From Cohnella sp. OV330 (lineage in GTDB: Bacteria; Bacillota; Bacilli; Paenibacillales; Paenibacillaceae): 64,000 nt of DNA. Below the pieces are notes generated by a model. The model was not told the origin of the DNA, did no database searches, and saw only the letters and a list, made by a program, of their open reading frames with translations. The stretch lies in the NCBI RefSeq assembly GCF_900112065.1, contig NZ_FOKE01000003.1, positions 238,052 to 302,051 of the forward strand, given 5' to 3'. Positions 16,934 through 25,010 of this stretch are shown here, one piece after another; the stretch's first letter is position 1; every line of letters begins with the position of its first letter. Position numbers and translations under genes: made by a program.

Positions 16934-17317
16934 ATGATTCAACGAATTAAAGCGTGGGCTAAAGCGCTTAAAAGAAAGGTTTTTGTCCTTTATTTTGCAT
17001 ATAGGGATGACCGTTCGCCTTGGTACGCGAAGTTGTTCGCGATATGCGTAGTCGCTTATGCCTTTAGTCCGATCGACCTGATACCGGACTTCGTGCCTGT
17101 ACTGGGCTACCTTGACGATGTGATTCTCGTTCCGCTTGGCGTCGCGCTTGCTTTGAAAATGATACCCCATGCAGTGATCCAGGAATGTTCTTTAAAAGCC
17201 GAGGACCGATTAAAGAGCGGCAAACCGAAAAACTGGCTGGTCGGAAGCTTGATTATCTTGTTGTGGATCGCGGCTTTCCTATGGATTTCTTTTGCTGCCT
17301 ATCGCTATTTTTCATAA
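16934..17317 (+). CDS. YkvA-family (DUF1232) membrane protein
   Basis: 127 residues containing the DUF1232 signature YAFSPIDLIPDFVPVLGYLDDVILVPLG (residues 42-69) and a C-terminal transmembrane segment (LVGSLIILLWIAAFLWISFA). The DUF1232 family is widespread and of unknown function. No strong Shine-Dalgarno is seen, though GGAG lies 14 bases upstream. Confidence 0.85.
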   Translation: MIQRIKAWAKALKRKVFVLYFAYRDDRSPWYAKLFAICVVAYAFSPIDLIPDFVPVLGYLDDVILVPLGVALALKMIPHAVIQECSLKAEDRLKSGKPKNWLVGSLIILLWIAAFLWISFAAYRYFS

Positions 17318-17346
17318 TTGAACATGAATAATCAAAAGAGCTTCTA

Positions 17347-17469
17347 TTATTGATCTGACAAGCCCGGTTGCCCTCCCTCGCTTTGCGACCATAGATGGGC
17401 TTTTTGGATAATATCCCAGATGATCGGTCCTTTGCCCTCGACATATGCGATTCTCCATTGGCTGTCCAT
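17347..17469 (-). CDS. Small open reading frame downstream of the YnfA-type gene
   Basis: A 40-residue frame (MDSQWRIAYVEGKGPIIWDI.., ending SEGGQPGLSDQ) begins 35 bp after the YnfA stop. GAAGGAG lies 13 bases upstream, a little far. Composition looks protein-like but no family is recognised. It could be a real small protein cotranscribed with the YnfA gene, or a remnant. Confidence 0.3.
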   Translation of the reverse strand: MDSQWRIAYVEGKGPIIWDIIQKAHLWSQSEGGQPGLSDQ

Positions 17470-17504
17470 CGTCCGTAGCTTGCTCCTTCGATAAAAATCT
17501 AGCG

Positions 17505-17834
17505 CTATCCGCTTCTCGGCGCCCACAGCATGACCGATACGCCTATGAGGCAGATCGCGGCCCCGATCCAGTCGTACATATCGGGCGCTTTCTTGTCGAC
17601 GAGCCATCCCCATAAGACGGCCAGGACGACGAACACGCCCCCATAAGCCGCGTACACCCGTCCGAACGAAGGGAAGCTTTGGAGCGTCGGAATAATGCCG
17701 TACGCGATGAGTACGAGACTCCCGACGATGCCATACCAAAGCGGCCTCGATTCCCGCAGCCACAGCCAGACCATATAGCCCCCGCCGATCTCGGCCAATC
17801 CCGCGAGCACGAATATAAAAACAGCGAACAGCAA
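17505..17834 (-). CDS. YnfA/UPF0060-family small membrane protein
   Basis: 109 residues from a TTG at 17834, chosen because AAAGGGG lies upstream and because the family begins exactly at [27 protein letters not shown]; the open frame extends another 20 codons upstream. Four transmembrane helices, with the family's GYGIIPTLQ-like and YGGVF motifs. It belongs to the drug/metabolite transporter superfamily; the function is unknown. Confidence 0.88.
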   Translation of the reverse strand: MLFAVFIFVLAGLAEIGGGYMVWLWLRESRPLWYGIVGSLVLIAYGIIPTLQSFPSFGRVYAAYGGVFVVLAVLWGWLVDKKAPDMYDWIGAAICLIGVSVMLWAPRSG

Positions 17835-17995
17835 GAAGCAAAGCCCCTTTCGAACAAACGCCCAGTAGAACAAGTTTAGCACGCCGGCAGCCATCTGTAT
17901 TGTGCATTGGCGATCTTTGTCTGGTTCTTTTCCATGAAATGAGACTGCATGTTAGGTATTAGGATGGATATGCGTGTCGTAATCCAAATTAGTGC

Positions 17996-18023
17996 TTGAA
18001 ATCCATCGGATATGTGTTATATT
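17996..18023 (+). promoter_or_regulatory. Promoter of the first riboswitch unit
   Basis: TTGAAA (17996-18001) and TATATT (18018-18023) are spaced by 16 bp and lie about 70 bp upstream of the riboswitch aptamer. Nothing else on the plus strand between 17895 and this promoter was recognised. Confidence 0.6.
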
Positions 18024-18092
18024 AACTAACATAAAAGTTTGAATCGCTTTATTTCTTGTCAGATAACCTGTTAAATCCAACTGCATACGAAT

Positions 18093-18225
18093 TGTTTTCT
18101 AGGGTTCCGCGGCAGCTTTCATGCCGGTCTGGTCCGAGAGAAGACGCACGGCATAGCGGCCGTGTCCACGGAGGGATAAAAGCCCGGGAGGATATATTAC
18201 ATATCTTCCCGCGGCTTTTATTTTT
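18093..18225 (+). promoter_or_regulatory. Guanidine-I (ykkC) riboswitch with terminator platform
   Basis: The conserved ykkC blocks appear in order: TCTAGGGTTCCG (18098), CTGGTCCGAGAG (18129), then CACGGAGGGATAAAAGCCCG and GGGAGGAT. An overlapping terminator follows: AAAAGCCCGGGAGGATAT (18178-18195) pairs with ATATCTTCCC-CGGCTTTT and runs into a T-rich tract. Known mechanism: guanidine binding stabilises the aptamer and prevents terminator formation, turning the gene on. The downstream gene is an APC permease, and a second copy of the motif drives guanidine-degrading enzymes, which supports the guanidine class rather than the ppGpp or PRPP variants. Confidence 0.93.
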
Positions 18226-18258
18226 TTGTTTTTTGAGACAGGGAAGGGGAGCTAAGGG

Positions 18259-19602
18259 ATGAAACAAGAGGTTACGCTACGCCAAACGCTTACGCTGGTT
18301 CAAGTTGTCGCGCTGGGTTTGGCCTGGATGACGCCGATGATTTACTTCTCCGTGTTCGGCATCGCGTACGACGCGTCGAAGGGAATGATCACCGAAGCTT
18401 ACTCGCTGTCGGTCGTGGCGATTTTCTTCACGGCATACAGCTACAGCATCATGGCGAAAGTTTTCCCCGGCTCCGGCTCGTCGTACACGTACGTGAAGAA
18501 GTCGATGCACCCGATTCCGGGCTTCACGGTCGGCTGGGCGATCCTGCTGGACTATCTGTTCTCGCCGATCATCGCATGCCTGACGTTCGGTATCTACCTG
18601 CACGCCCAGTTCCCGGCCGTTCCGGCCTTTGTCTGGATCATTCTGCTCAACATCGTGCTGGCCGTCGTCAATATCGCGGGCATCCAGTTTTCCGCCAGCC
18701 TCAGCAAGCTGTTCGTCTTGTTCCAGATCATATTCATCGCTCTGTTCTGCGCCTACTTGATCAAGGGCTTCCATGGGTTCGAGGGCGCCGCGCAGCCCTT
18801 CGCGAACCTCGATGTCGGCCTGCCGACCATCCTTGCGGGCGCCTCGATCATCTGCTTTTCCTTCCTTGGCTTCGATACGGTGTCGACCTTGGCGGAGGAA
18901 ACCATACAACCCAAGAAAACGATCCCCCGGGCGATTATGCTCATCATTCTGATCGCCAGCGTGCTCTACGTGGTTACTTCGTACCTCATCCAGGTCTCGT
19001 ATCCGCATCTGACGTTCGTCAACCTGGATTCCGCCGGCTTCGAGCTGATGAAGATGGCGGGCGGGGCGACGCTGGGCGCGATTTTCACGACCGTCCTGAT
19101 CTTCGCGATCTTCACGCAGGGGCTGACGTCGGTGACGAGCGTCTCCCGGCTGCTGTACGTGCTCGGACGCGATTCGATATTGCCCAAAGGCTTTTTCGGC
19201 AAGATTCATCCGAAGTACCGGACGCCGGTGAACAATATCGTGCTGGTCACCATCGTCTCGCTGCTGGCCCTGGTGATCAGCCTCGATATGGCCGTGAAAT
19301 TCGTCAGCTTCGGCGCATTGACCTCGTTCGCCTTTGTCAATCTATCTGTCATCGCGGAGTGCTATATCAAGCGCAGACAGCGGTCTTTGAAGCAGACGTT
19401 CCAGTACTTGATCTTCCCGCTGGCCGGCGCTTCGTTCATCGTGTGGCTGATCACGCTGCTGGACGCGAACGCGCTGACGCTCGGCTGCATCTGGCTTGCG
19501 GCGGGCCTGGCCTATTATCTGTTCCGCACCAGAAAGTCGCGCTCGTTCAGCGCTTCGGCGAACCTGTTCGAGGGCGCGCCTGCCGCGATCAAAAGCGAAT
19601 AA
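18259..19602 (+). CDS. APC-superfamily permease under guanidine riboswitch control
   Basis: 447 residues, about 12 transmembrane helices. The APC signature is clear: TLVQVVALGLAWMTPM in helix 1, FPGSGSSYTYVKKSM, ICFSFLGFDTVSTLAEET in helix 6 and GRDSILPKGFFGKIHPKYRTP after helix 8. It starts at the ATG of 18259 with AAGGGGAG upstream. Family members import amino acids or polyamines. Here the upstream guanidine-I riboswitch and the neighbouring guanidine-carboxylase operon suggest that it imports guanidine or a guanidino compound; that substrate is inferred. It is monocistronic, the next operon having its own promoter and riboswitch. Confidence 0.9.
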   Translation: MKQEVTLRQTLTLVQVVALGLAWMTPMIYFSVFGIAYDASKGMITEAYSLSVVAIFFTAYSYSIMAKVFPGSGSSYTYVKKSMHPIPGFTVGWAILLDYLFSPIIACLTFGIYLHAQFPAVPAFVWIILLNIVLAVVNIAGIQFSASLSKLFVLFQIIFIALFCAYLIKGFHGFEGAAQPFANLDVGLPTILAGASIICFSFLGFDTVSTLAEETIQPKKTIPRAIMLIILIASVLYVVTSYLIQVSYPHLTFVNLDSAGFELMKMAGGATLGAIFTTVLIFAIFTQGLTSVTSVSRLLYVLGRDSILPKGFFGKIHPKYRTPVNNIVLVTIVSLLALVISLDMAVKFVSFGALTSFAFVNLSVIAECYIKRRQRSLKQTFQYLIFPLAGASFIVWLITLLDANALTLGCIWLAAGLAYYLFRTRKSRSFSASANLFEGAPAAIKSE

Positions 19603-19620
19603 ATAATTATGTTATGTATA

Positions 19621-19650
19621 TTGACATCGAACGGCGAACGGATTTATACT
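19621..19650 (+). promoter_or_regulatory. Promoter of the guanidine-carboxylase operon
   Basis: Consensus TTGACA (19621-19626) and TATACT (19645-19650) with an 18-bp spacer, about 75 bp before the second riboswitch. Confidence 0.7.
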
Positions 19651-19720
19651 AACCGCATGTTAGAAAACGTGACAATTAAATCAAGGTTCTTGCAAGCAGC
19701 ACATCGTCAAGAACGAAAAA

Positions 19721-19885
19721 GCGGTCTAGGGTTCCGTTGATGCTTCTCGCATCAAGACTGGTCCAAGAGACGGCGTATGGCGGCGCGGCCGGCGCAGATC
19801 GAGCAGATCATGCGGATCGGCAGGGCGATCCGCCATATGACACGGAAGGATAAAAGCCTGGGAGATGACTCTCCCGGGCTTTTTG
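19721..19885 (+). promoter_or_regulatory. Second guanidine-I (ykkC) riboswitch with terminator platform
   Basis: TCTAGGGTTCCG (19725), CTGGTCCAAGAG (19760) and ACACGGAAGGATAAAAGCC (19840) reproduce the ykkC consensus. The last block overlaps a terminator, AAAGCCTGGGAG / CTCCCGGGCTTT, followed by TTTGT (19853-19884). Compared with the copy at 18093 the stem between the second and third blocks is about 50 nt longer and GC-rich. It precedes the two DUF1989 genes, the carboxylase and the allophanate hydrolase, the classical regulon of this riboswitch. Confidence 0.93.
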
Positions 19886-19942
19886 TCGTTCGGACGACGC
19901 ATCGCTAACCATCGAATTCAGCGGGAAAGAGAGAGGATCAGG

Positions 19943-20647
19943 ATGTTGAACACCGTTATCGGCGCAGGGGGGAAATGGTCGGGCCGCATCGGCCGCGGCA
20001 AGCTGCTTCGCTTCACGGCACTCGAGGCGGGGGCGAACTTGTCGATGATGCTTTTTCACGCGCACGATCTGACCGAGCGCTACAACATGCCGGATACGTT
20101 GAAGGCCCAATATACGGCGCATCTGACGACGGGGCACACGCTCATGAGCGACAACGGCCGGGTGCTTGCCAGCATCGTGCAAGACGACCTCGGCTGGCAC
20201 GATCCGATGGGCGGCTATACGACGAGGACGCTTACGGACGAACGGTACGGCCGCACGACCTACCAGGCGCTGCGCAACGATTGGCTGCGCAGCGGGCAGG
20301 AAAACTTCGCGGTCGAGCTGACCCGCCACGGTATGGGCATGCGGGACATGATGCCGGTCGTCAACCTGTTTTCCAAAGTGTACTGCGACGAGAACGGCGC
20401 GATGCACTACGCGAAGGACCACTGCCCGGCTGGATCGTCGGTGACGCTTCGCACGGAGATGGACGTCATTCTGGTACTGTCGAATACGCCGAATCCGCTG
20501 GACGGGCGCGCGTCTTACCCTTCGGTTCCCGTAAGGCTGGAAGTAACGCAAGCGGAGCCGGTTCGCGAGGACGACGTCTGCGTCAACCACCGCGGCGAGA
20601 ACCGCCGCGCTTTCGAGAATACATGGACCTATTATTCGCTTATCTAG
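19943..20647 (+). CDS. DUF1989 protein UAAP1, carboxyguanidine deiminase subunit
   Basis: 234 residues from the ATG at 19943 (GAGAGAGGA upstream); the frame stays open upstream through the riboswitch terminator, so earlier starts are unlikely. It matches urea-amidolyase-associated protein 1: GRGKLLRFTALEAGANLSMMLFHAHDLTERYNMPDTLKAQ, LTTGHTLMSDNGRVLASI and CYDENG-like SKVYCDENG. Published work on guanidine carboxylase operons shows that the two DUF1989 proteins form carboxyguanidine deiminase (CgdAB), which turns carboxyguanidine into allophanate plus ammonia. The next gene is its partner, 23 bp on. Which subunit letter applies is not asserted. Confidence 0.88.
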   Translation: MLNTVIGAGGKWSGRIGRGKLLRFTALEAGANLSMMLFHAHDLTERYNMPDTLKAQYTAHLTTGHTLMSDNGRVLASIVQDDLGWHDPMGGYTTRTLTDERYGRTTYQALRNDWLRSGQENFAVELTRHGMGMRDMMPVVNLFSKVYCDENGAMHYAKDHCPAGSSVTLRTEMDVILVLSNTPNPLDGRASYPSVPVRLEVTQAEPVREDDVCVNHRGENRRAFENTWTYYSLI

Positions 20648-20670
20648 TCTAGCAACGGGAGGTAAAAGAT

Positions 20671-21321
20671 ATGGGCGCGTTTCACCGAGTCGAGAGTCCG
20701 CGCAAGCCGGAGCAGGCGGTCTATGACGACATCATTCTGGCCGGAGACGGATGGATGCGCGATCTGGAGCCCGGACAGGTGCTGCGGATCGTCGATCTGG
20801 AAGGCAACCAAGCCGCGGACACGCTGTTTTACGATGCCGATCATCCGGAGGATCATTATGCGGCGGCCGCGACGATCGCCAGGCAGGGCAATATTTACCT
20901 CACGACGGGATCGGTCCTGGTAGCGGAGTCCGGGAAGGCGCTGCTCACGATCGTCGCCGACACCTGCGGCAGGCATGACACATTAGGCGGCTCCTGCTCG
21001 GCGCAGAGCAACACCGTCCGCTACGCGCACGAGAAGGAACACATGCATAATTGCCGCGACACGTTCATGCTCCAGCTGGCCAAGCGGGGCGGCGACTACG
21101 GCAAGCGGGATCTCGCGCCGAACATCAACTTTTTCATGAACGTACCGGTCACGCCCCAAGGGGGGCTGAAGTTCGACGACGGCGTCTCGTCGCCGGGGGC
21201 TTACGTGGAGCTGCAGTCCCACGGCCGGACGACGGCGCTCATCAGCAACTGCCCGCAATTGAACAATCCGTGCAACGCCTACAATCCGACGCCGATCCGC
21301 GTCCTGATCTGGAACGAGTAA
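20671..21321 (+). CDS. DUF1989 protein UAAP2, carboxyguanidine deiminase subunit
   Basis: 216 residues with GGGAGGT ahead of the ATG. UAAP2 features: [40 protein letters not shown], a His/Cys-rich [23 protein letters not shown] and [18 protein letters not shown]. The conserved Cys and His residues are candidates for a metal site. It is homologous to the gene before it and, as its partner, forms the deiminase that follows guanidine carboxylation. The carboxylase starts 47 bp downstream in the same operon. Confidence 0.9.
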   Translation: MGAFHRVESPRKPEQAVYDDIILAGDGWMRDLEPGQVLRIVDLEGNQAADTLFYDADHPEDHYAAAATIARQGNIYLTTGSVLVAESGKALLTIVADTCGRHDTLGGSCSAQSNTVRYAHEKEHMHNCRDTFMLQLAKRGGDYGKRDLAPNINFFMNVPVTPQGGLKFDDGVSSPGAYVELQSHGRTTALISNCPQLNNPCNAYNPTPIRVLIWNE

Positions 21322-21368
21322 CGACGAGCGAACATCAAGAGCCTTGAGGGAAAAAGGAGAGGAACGCC

Positions 21369-24300
21369 ATGTTCACCAAAGTACTGATCGCCAACCGGGG
21401 CGCGATCGCCGTCCGGATCGAGCGCACGCTGCGCAAGCTGGGAATCGCGTCCGTCGCCGTCTACACGACCGCCGATCAAGATAGCCTGCACGTCGATCTC
21501 GCCGACGAAGCGGTGCTGATCGGGGACGGTCCCGCCAAGGAAAGCTACCTGAACGCGGAGCTCATCCTCCGCATCGCAAAGGAGCGCCGCGTTGACGCGA
21601 TCCACCCGGGGTACGGCTTCCTGAGCGAAAATGCCGACTTCGCCCGGGCCTGCCAGGAGAGCGGCATCGTTTTCATCGGACCATCGCCGGCGCAGATGGA
21701 GGCTTTCGGGCTGAAGCATTCAGCCCGGGAGCTCGCGATGAAGGCGAATGTGCCGCTCCTGCCAGGCACGCCGCTCATCACTGAGCCGGACGAAGCGATC
21801 GTGCATGCGGATGCCATCGGCTATCCGGTCATCTTGAAGAGCACCGCCGGCGGAGGCGGCATCGGCATGCGCGTCTGCGCGGACGAAGAGGCGCTGCGCG
21901 CGGCGTTCGACAGCGTGCGCCGCCTGGCGGAGACGAACTTCAAGAACGGCGGCGTGTTCCTGGAAAAGTATATCGCCAAGGCGCGCCATGTCGAGGTTCA
22001 AATCTTCGGCAACCGGTTCGGCGAAGTCGTCGCGCTCGGCGAGCGCGATTGCTCGGTGCAGCGCCGCAACCAGAAGGTCGTCGAAGAGAGCCCGGCGCCG
22101 AGCTTCCCGGCCGACGTTAGAGCCGAGATGCTCGCCAGCGCGCGGCGGTTGGCGGCCGAAGCCGGCTACCGGAGCGCCGGCACCGTCGAATTCCTGTACG
22201 ATCCGGCCAGCCTCCGCTTTTATTTCCTCGAGGTCAACACGCGCCTTCAGGTCGAGCACGGCGTCACCGAAGAGGTGCTCGGCATCGATCTCGTCGAATG
22301 GATGATCCGCGAGGCGGCCGACGAGCTGCAAGGCCTGGAGACGCTGTTCGCGGAGCCGGCCGGTCACAGCATTCAAGCGCGCGTCTACGCCGAAGACTGC
22401 CTGCAGCAGTTCCGACCGAGCGCGGGACAGCTCGATCAAGTGCGCCTCTCCGAGCGCGCGCGCAACGAGACGTGGGTGCGTGACGGCATCACGGTGACGA
22501 CGTTGTACGATCCGATGCTCGCCAAGGTCATCGTGCACGGGACGGACCGCGCCGATGCGATCGCGAAGCTGAAGCGGGCGCTATCGGAGACGCGCTTCTA
22601 CGGCATTACGACGAACCTGCAGTACGTCGAGGCGCTGCTGGACGAACCGGCCTTCGCGGACGGCGACGTGTTCACGCAGTTGCTCGGCGACTTCGCCCCG
22701 AGCGAGTCGGCGATCGAAGTGCTGGACGGCGGCGTGCAGACGACCGTGCAGGATTGGCCGGGCCGCGTCGGCTACTGGGATGTCGGCGTGCCGCCTTGCG
22801 GGCCGATGGACCCGCTCGCCTTCCGCACGGGAAACGCGCTGCTCGGCAACCCCGAGGACGCGAGCGGCCTCGAGCTGACGCTGCGAGGCGGCGCTTATAA
22901 GTTCCGCGAAGGCATGTGGCTGTGCATCACCGGCGCGAACATGAATCCGGCGCTCGACGATGCGCCGGTCCCGATGTACGAGCCGGTGCGGGCGGAGCGC
23001 GGGCAGGTGCTGTCCTTCGGCGAAGCGGGCGAAGGCCTTCGCGCCTACCTGCTCGTCGCCGGCGGCTTCGATATGCCGCTTACGCTGGGCAGCGCGTCGA
23101 CCTTCACGCTCGGCGGCTTCGGCGGACACGGCGGCCGCGCGCTGCGGGCCGGCGACGTGCTGAACGTGCGCCGGGGAGGCAACGCGTGCCAGCCGCAAGG
23201 CGGGCTGCCCGAAGCGTATCGCCCCGCGATCGCGCGGGAATGGACGATCGGCGTCATCCCCGGTCCGCACTGCACGGGCGAGTTCCTGCAGCCGGAATAT
23301 TTGCGGCAGCTCGCGGACACGCGCTTCGAAGTCCACTTCAACAGCTCCCGCACGGGCGTCCGGCTCGTCGGTCCGGCGCCGCTCTGGGCGCGCGAGGACG
23401 GGGGAGAGGCGGGGCTGCATCCGTCTAATATTCACGACAACGCTTATGCGATCGGCACGCTCGACCTGACCGGCGACATGCCGATTCTGCTCGGCCCGGA
23501 CGGACCGAGTCTCGGCGGCTTCGTCTGTCCCGTGACGACCGCATCGGCGGAGTTCTGGAAGCTCGGCCAGCTGCATGCCGGAGACGCGGTCCGCTTTCGC
23601 CTCGTCACGCTGGAGCAGGCGGAGGAAATGCGGCGCGTCCAGGAGGCGCAGCTTCAGGCGATCGCAGGCGGCGCTCGCGAAGCGCTGCCGGTCGCGGCGC
23701 CGTCGCGGGACGTCGTCGCGTTCACGCCCGAATATCCGATCCTGCACAGCGAGTCCGAGGGGCGGAACTTCAGGATGACGATCCGCTGCAGCGGCGACGA
23801 GAACCTGCTGGTCGAATACGGCTCGCTCGAGCTCGATCTGCTGCTGCGCTTCCAGGTGCACGCGCTGATCGAAGCCATTCGCGCGCAGGACGGCATGCCC
23901 GTGCTCGACCTGACGCCGGGCGTTCGATCCGTGCAGGTGCGCATCGATCCGAAGCGCACGACGGTCGGCCGCGTAGCGAAGCAGCTGCTGGAGCTGGACG
24001 CCGCGCTGCCGCCGCTCGCCTCCATTCAGGTGCCGTCCCGCATCGTCCGCCTGCCGCTGTCCTGGGACGATCCGGCGACGCAGCTCGCGATCGACCGTTA
24101 CCAGCAGAACGTTCGCCCGGACGCCCCGTGGTGTCCGAGCAACCTGGAGTTCATCCGCAGGGTGAACGGGCTGGGCAGCATCGACGACGTGCAGCGCATC
24201 GTGTTCGACGCCAGTTATCTCGTGCTCGGCCTCGGCGACGTGTATCTGGGCGCGCCGCTCGCCACGCCGCTCGATCCGCGGCACAGGCTCGTGACGACCA

Positions 24301-25010
24301 AGTACAATCCGGCCCGCACCTGGACGCCGGAAAACGCGGTCGGCATCGGCGGCGCCTACATGTGCGTCTACGGGATGGAAGGGCCGGGCGGATACCAATT
24401 CGTCGGCCGCACGATCCAGATGTGGAACAAGCTGCGCACGACGGCCAGCTTCGTGTCCGGCAAGCCTTGGCTGCTCCGGTTTTTCGACCAGATCCAGTTC
24501 TACCCGGTCAGCGCCGAGGAGCTGCTCGTCCTGCGGGAGGACTTCCTCCGCGGCCGCTTCGAGGCGGACATCACCGAGACGACGTTCGATCTGGGCGAGT
24601 ATCTGCAGTTCCTTTCTTCGATAGAAGAGAGCGCCGGGCTGTTCCGCGCGCAGCAGCAGCAGGCGTTCCGCGAGGAACGCGAGGACTGGAAGGCGCGGGG
24701 GCTGGCGGAATACGTGTCCGAACAAGAGCCGAGCAAGGCCGCAAGCGACGACGAGCTGCCGGACGAGGTCGACGCGATCCGCTGCTCGATGCCGGGCAGC
24801 ATGTGGAAGGTGCAGGTGTCGCCGGGAGAGCGGGTGCGGAAGGGCGATACGCTGTTCATCGTCGAGTCGATGAAAATGGAGTTTTCCCAGAACGCGCCGT
24901 TCGACGGCATCGTTCATTCGGTTCACGCGAAGCCGGGGGATACGGTGCACGCCGGGCAACTGGTCGTCGGCATCGCCAAGTCGGAGGAGAAGGAGCTGGC
25001 GGCCGTATGA
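21369..25010 (+). CDS. Biotin-dependent guanidine/urea carboxylase
   Basis: 1213 residues, full length for a stand-alone urea carboxylase. The N-terminal biotin carboxylase domain (about 1-450) has HPGYGFLSENADFA, the ATP-grasp loop STAGGGGIGMRV and EVNTRLQVEH. The carboxyltransferase follows as a KipA-like (about 460-780) and a KipI-like (about 800-1010) half with KYNPARTWTPENAVGIGGAY and GMEGPGGYQFVGRTIQMW. A biotinyl domain ends the protein, with biotin-lysine in VESMKMEF (Lys1169). It uses ATP and bicarbonate to carboxylate urea or guanidine. The riboswitch and the two DUF1989 partners point to guanidine; the discriminating Asp/Asn in the carboxyltransferase must be checked by alignment. 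Confidence 0.92.
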   Translation: MFTKVLIANRGAIAVRIERTLRKLGIASVAVYTTADQDSLHVDLADEAVLIGDGPAKESYLNAELILRIAKERRVDAIHPGYGFLSENADFARACQESGIVFIGPSPAQMEAFGLKHSARELAMKANVPLLPGTPLITEPDEAIVHADAIGYPVILKSTAGGGGIGMRVCADEEALRAAFDSVRRLAETNFKNGGVFLEKYIAKARHVEVQIFGNRFGEVVALGERDCSVQRRNQKVVEESPAPSFPADVRAEMLASARRLAAEAGYRSAGTVEFLYDPASLRFYFLEVNTRLQVEHGVTEEVLGIDLVEWMIREAADELQGLETLFAEPAGHSIQARVYAEDCLQQFRPSAGQLDQVRLSERARNETWVRDGITVTTLYDPMLAKVIVHGTDRADAIAKLKRALSETRFYGITTNLQYVEALLDEPAFADGDVFTQLLGDFAPSESAIEVLDGGVQTTVQDWPGRVGYWDVGVPPCGPMDPLAFRTGNALLGNPEDASGLELTLRGGAYKFREGMWLCITGANMNPALDDAPVPMYEPVRAERGQVLSFGEAGEGLRAYLLVAGGFDMPLTLGSASTFTLGGFGGHGGRALRAGDVLNVRRGGNACQPQGGLPEAYRPAIAREWTIGVIPGPHCTGEFLQPEYLRQLADTRFEVHFNSSRTGVRLVGPAPLWAREDGGEAGLHPSNIHDNAYAIGTLDLTGDMPILLGPDGPSLGGFVCPVTTASAEFWKLGQLHAGDAVRFRLVTLEQAEEMRRVQEAQLQAIAGGAREALPVAAPSRDVVAFTPEYPILHSESEGRNFRMTIRCSGDENLLVEYGSLELDLLLRFQVHALIEAIRAQDGMPVLDLTPGVRSVQVRIDPKRTTVGRVAKQLLELDAALPPLASIQVPSRIVRLPLSWDDPATQLAIDRYQQNVRPDAPWCPSNLEFIRRVNGLGSIDDVQRIVFDASYLVLGLGDVYLGAPLATPLDPRHRLVTTKYNPARTWTPENAVGIGGAYMCVYGMEGPGGYQFVGRTIQMWNKLRTTASFVSGKPWLLRFFDQIQFYPVSAEELLVLREDFLRGRFEADITETTFDLGEYLQFLSSIEESAGLFRAQQQQAFREEREDWKARGLAEYVSEQEPSKAASDDELPDEVDAIRCSMPGSMWKVQVSPGERVRKGDTLFIVESMKMEFSQNAPFDGIVHSVHAKPGDTVHAGQLVVGIAKSEEKELAAV

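Noticed and set aside
22581-24959. Long minus-strand open frame opposite the guanidine/urea carboxylase
   Set aside because: Arg/His/Ala-rich antisense shadow of a very GC-rich real gene; no ribosome binding site and no recognisable domain.
24128-25006. Upstream extension of the allophanate hydrolase frame
   Set aside because: The extension is an out-of-frame reading of the carboxylase; the true start is the ATGA overlap at 25007 where family similarity begins.
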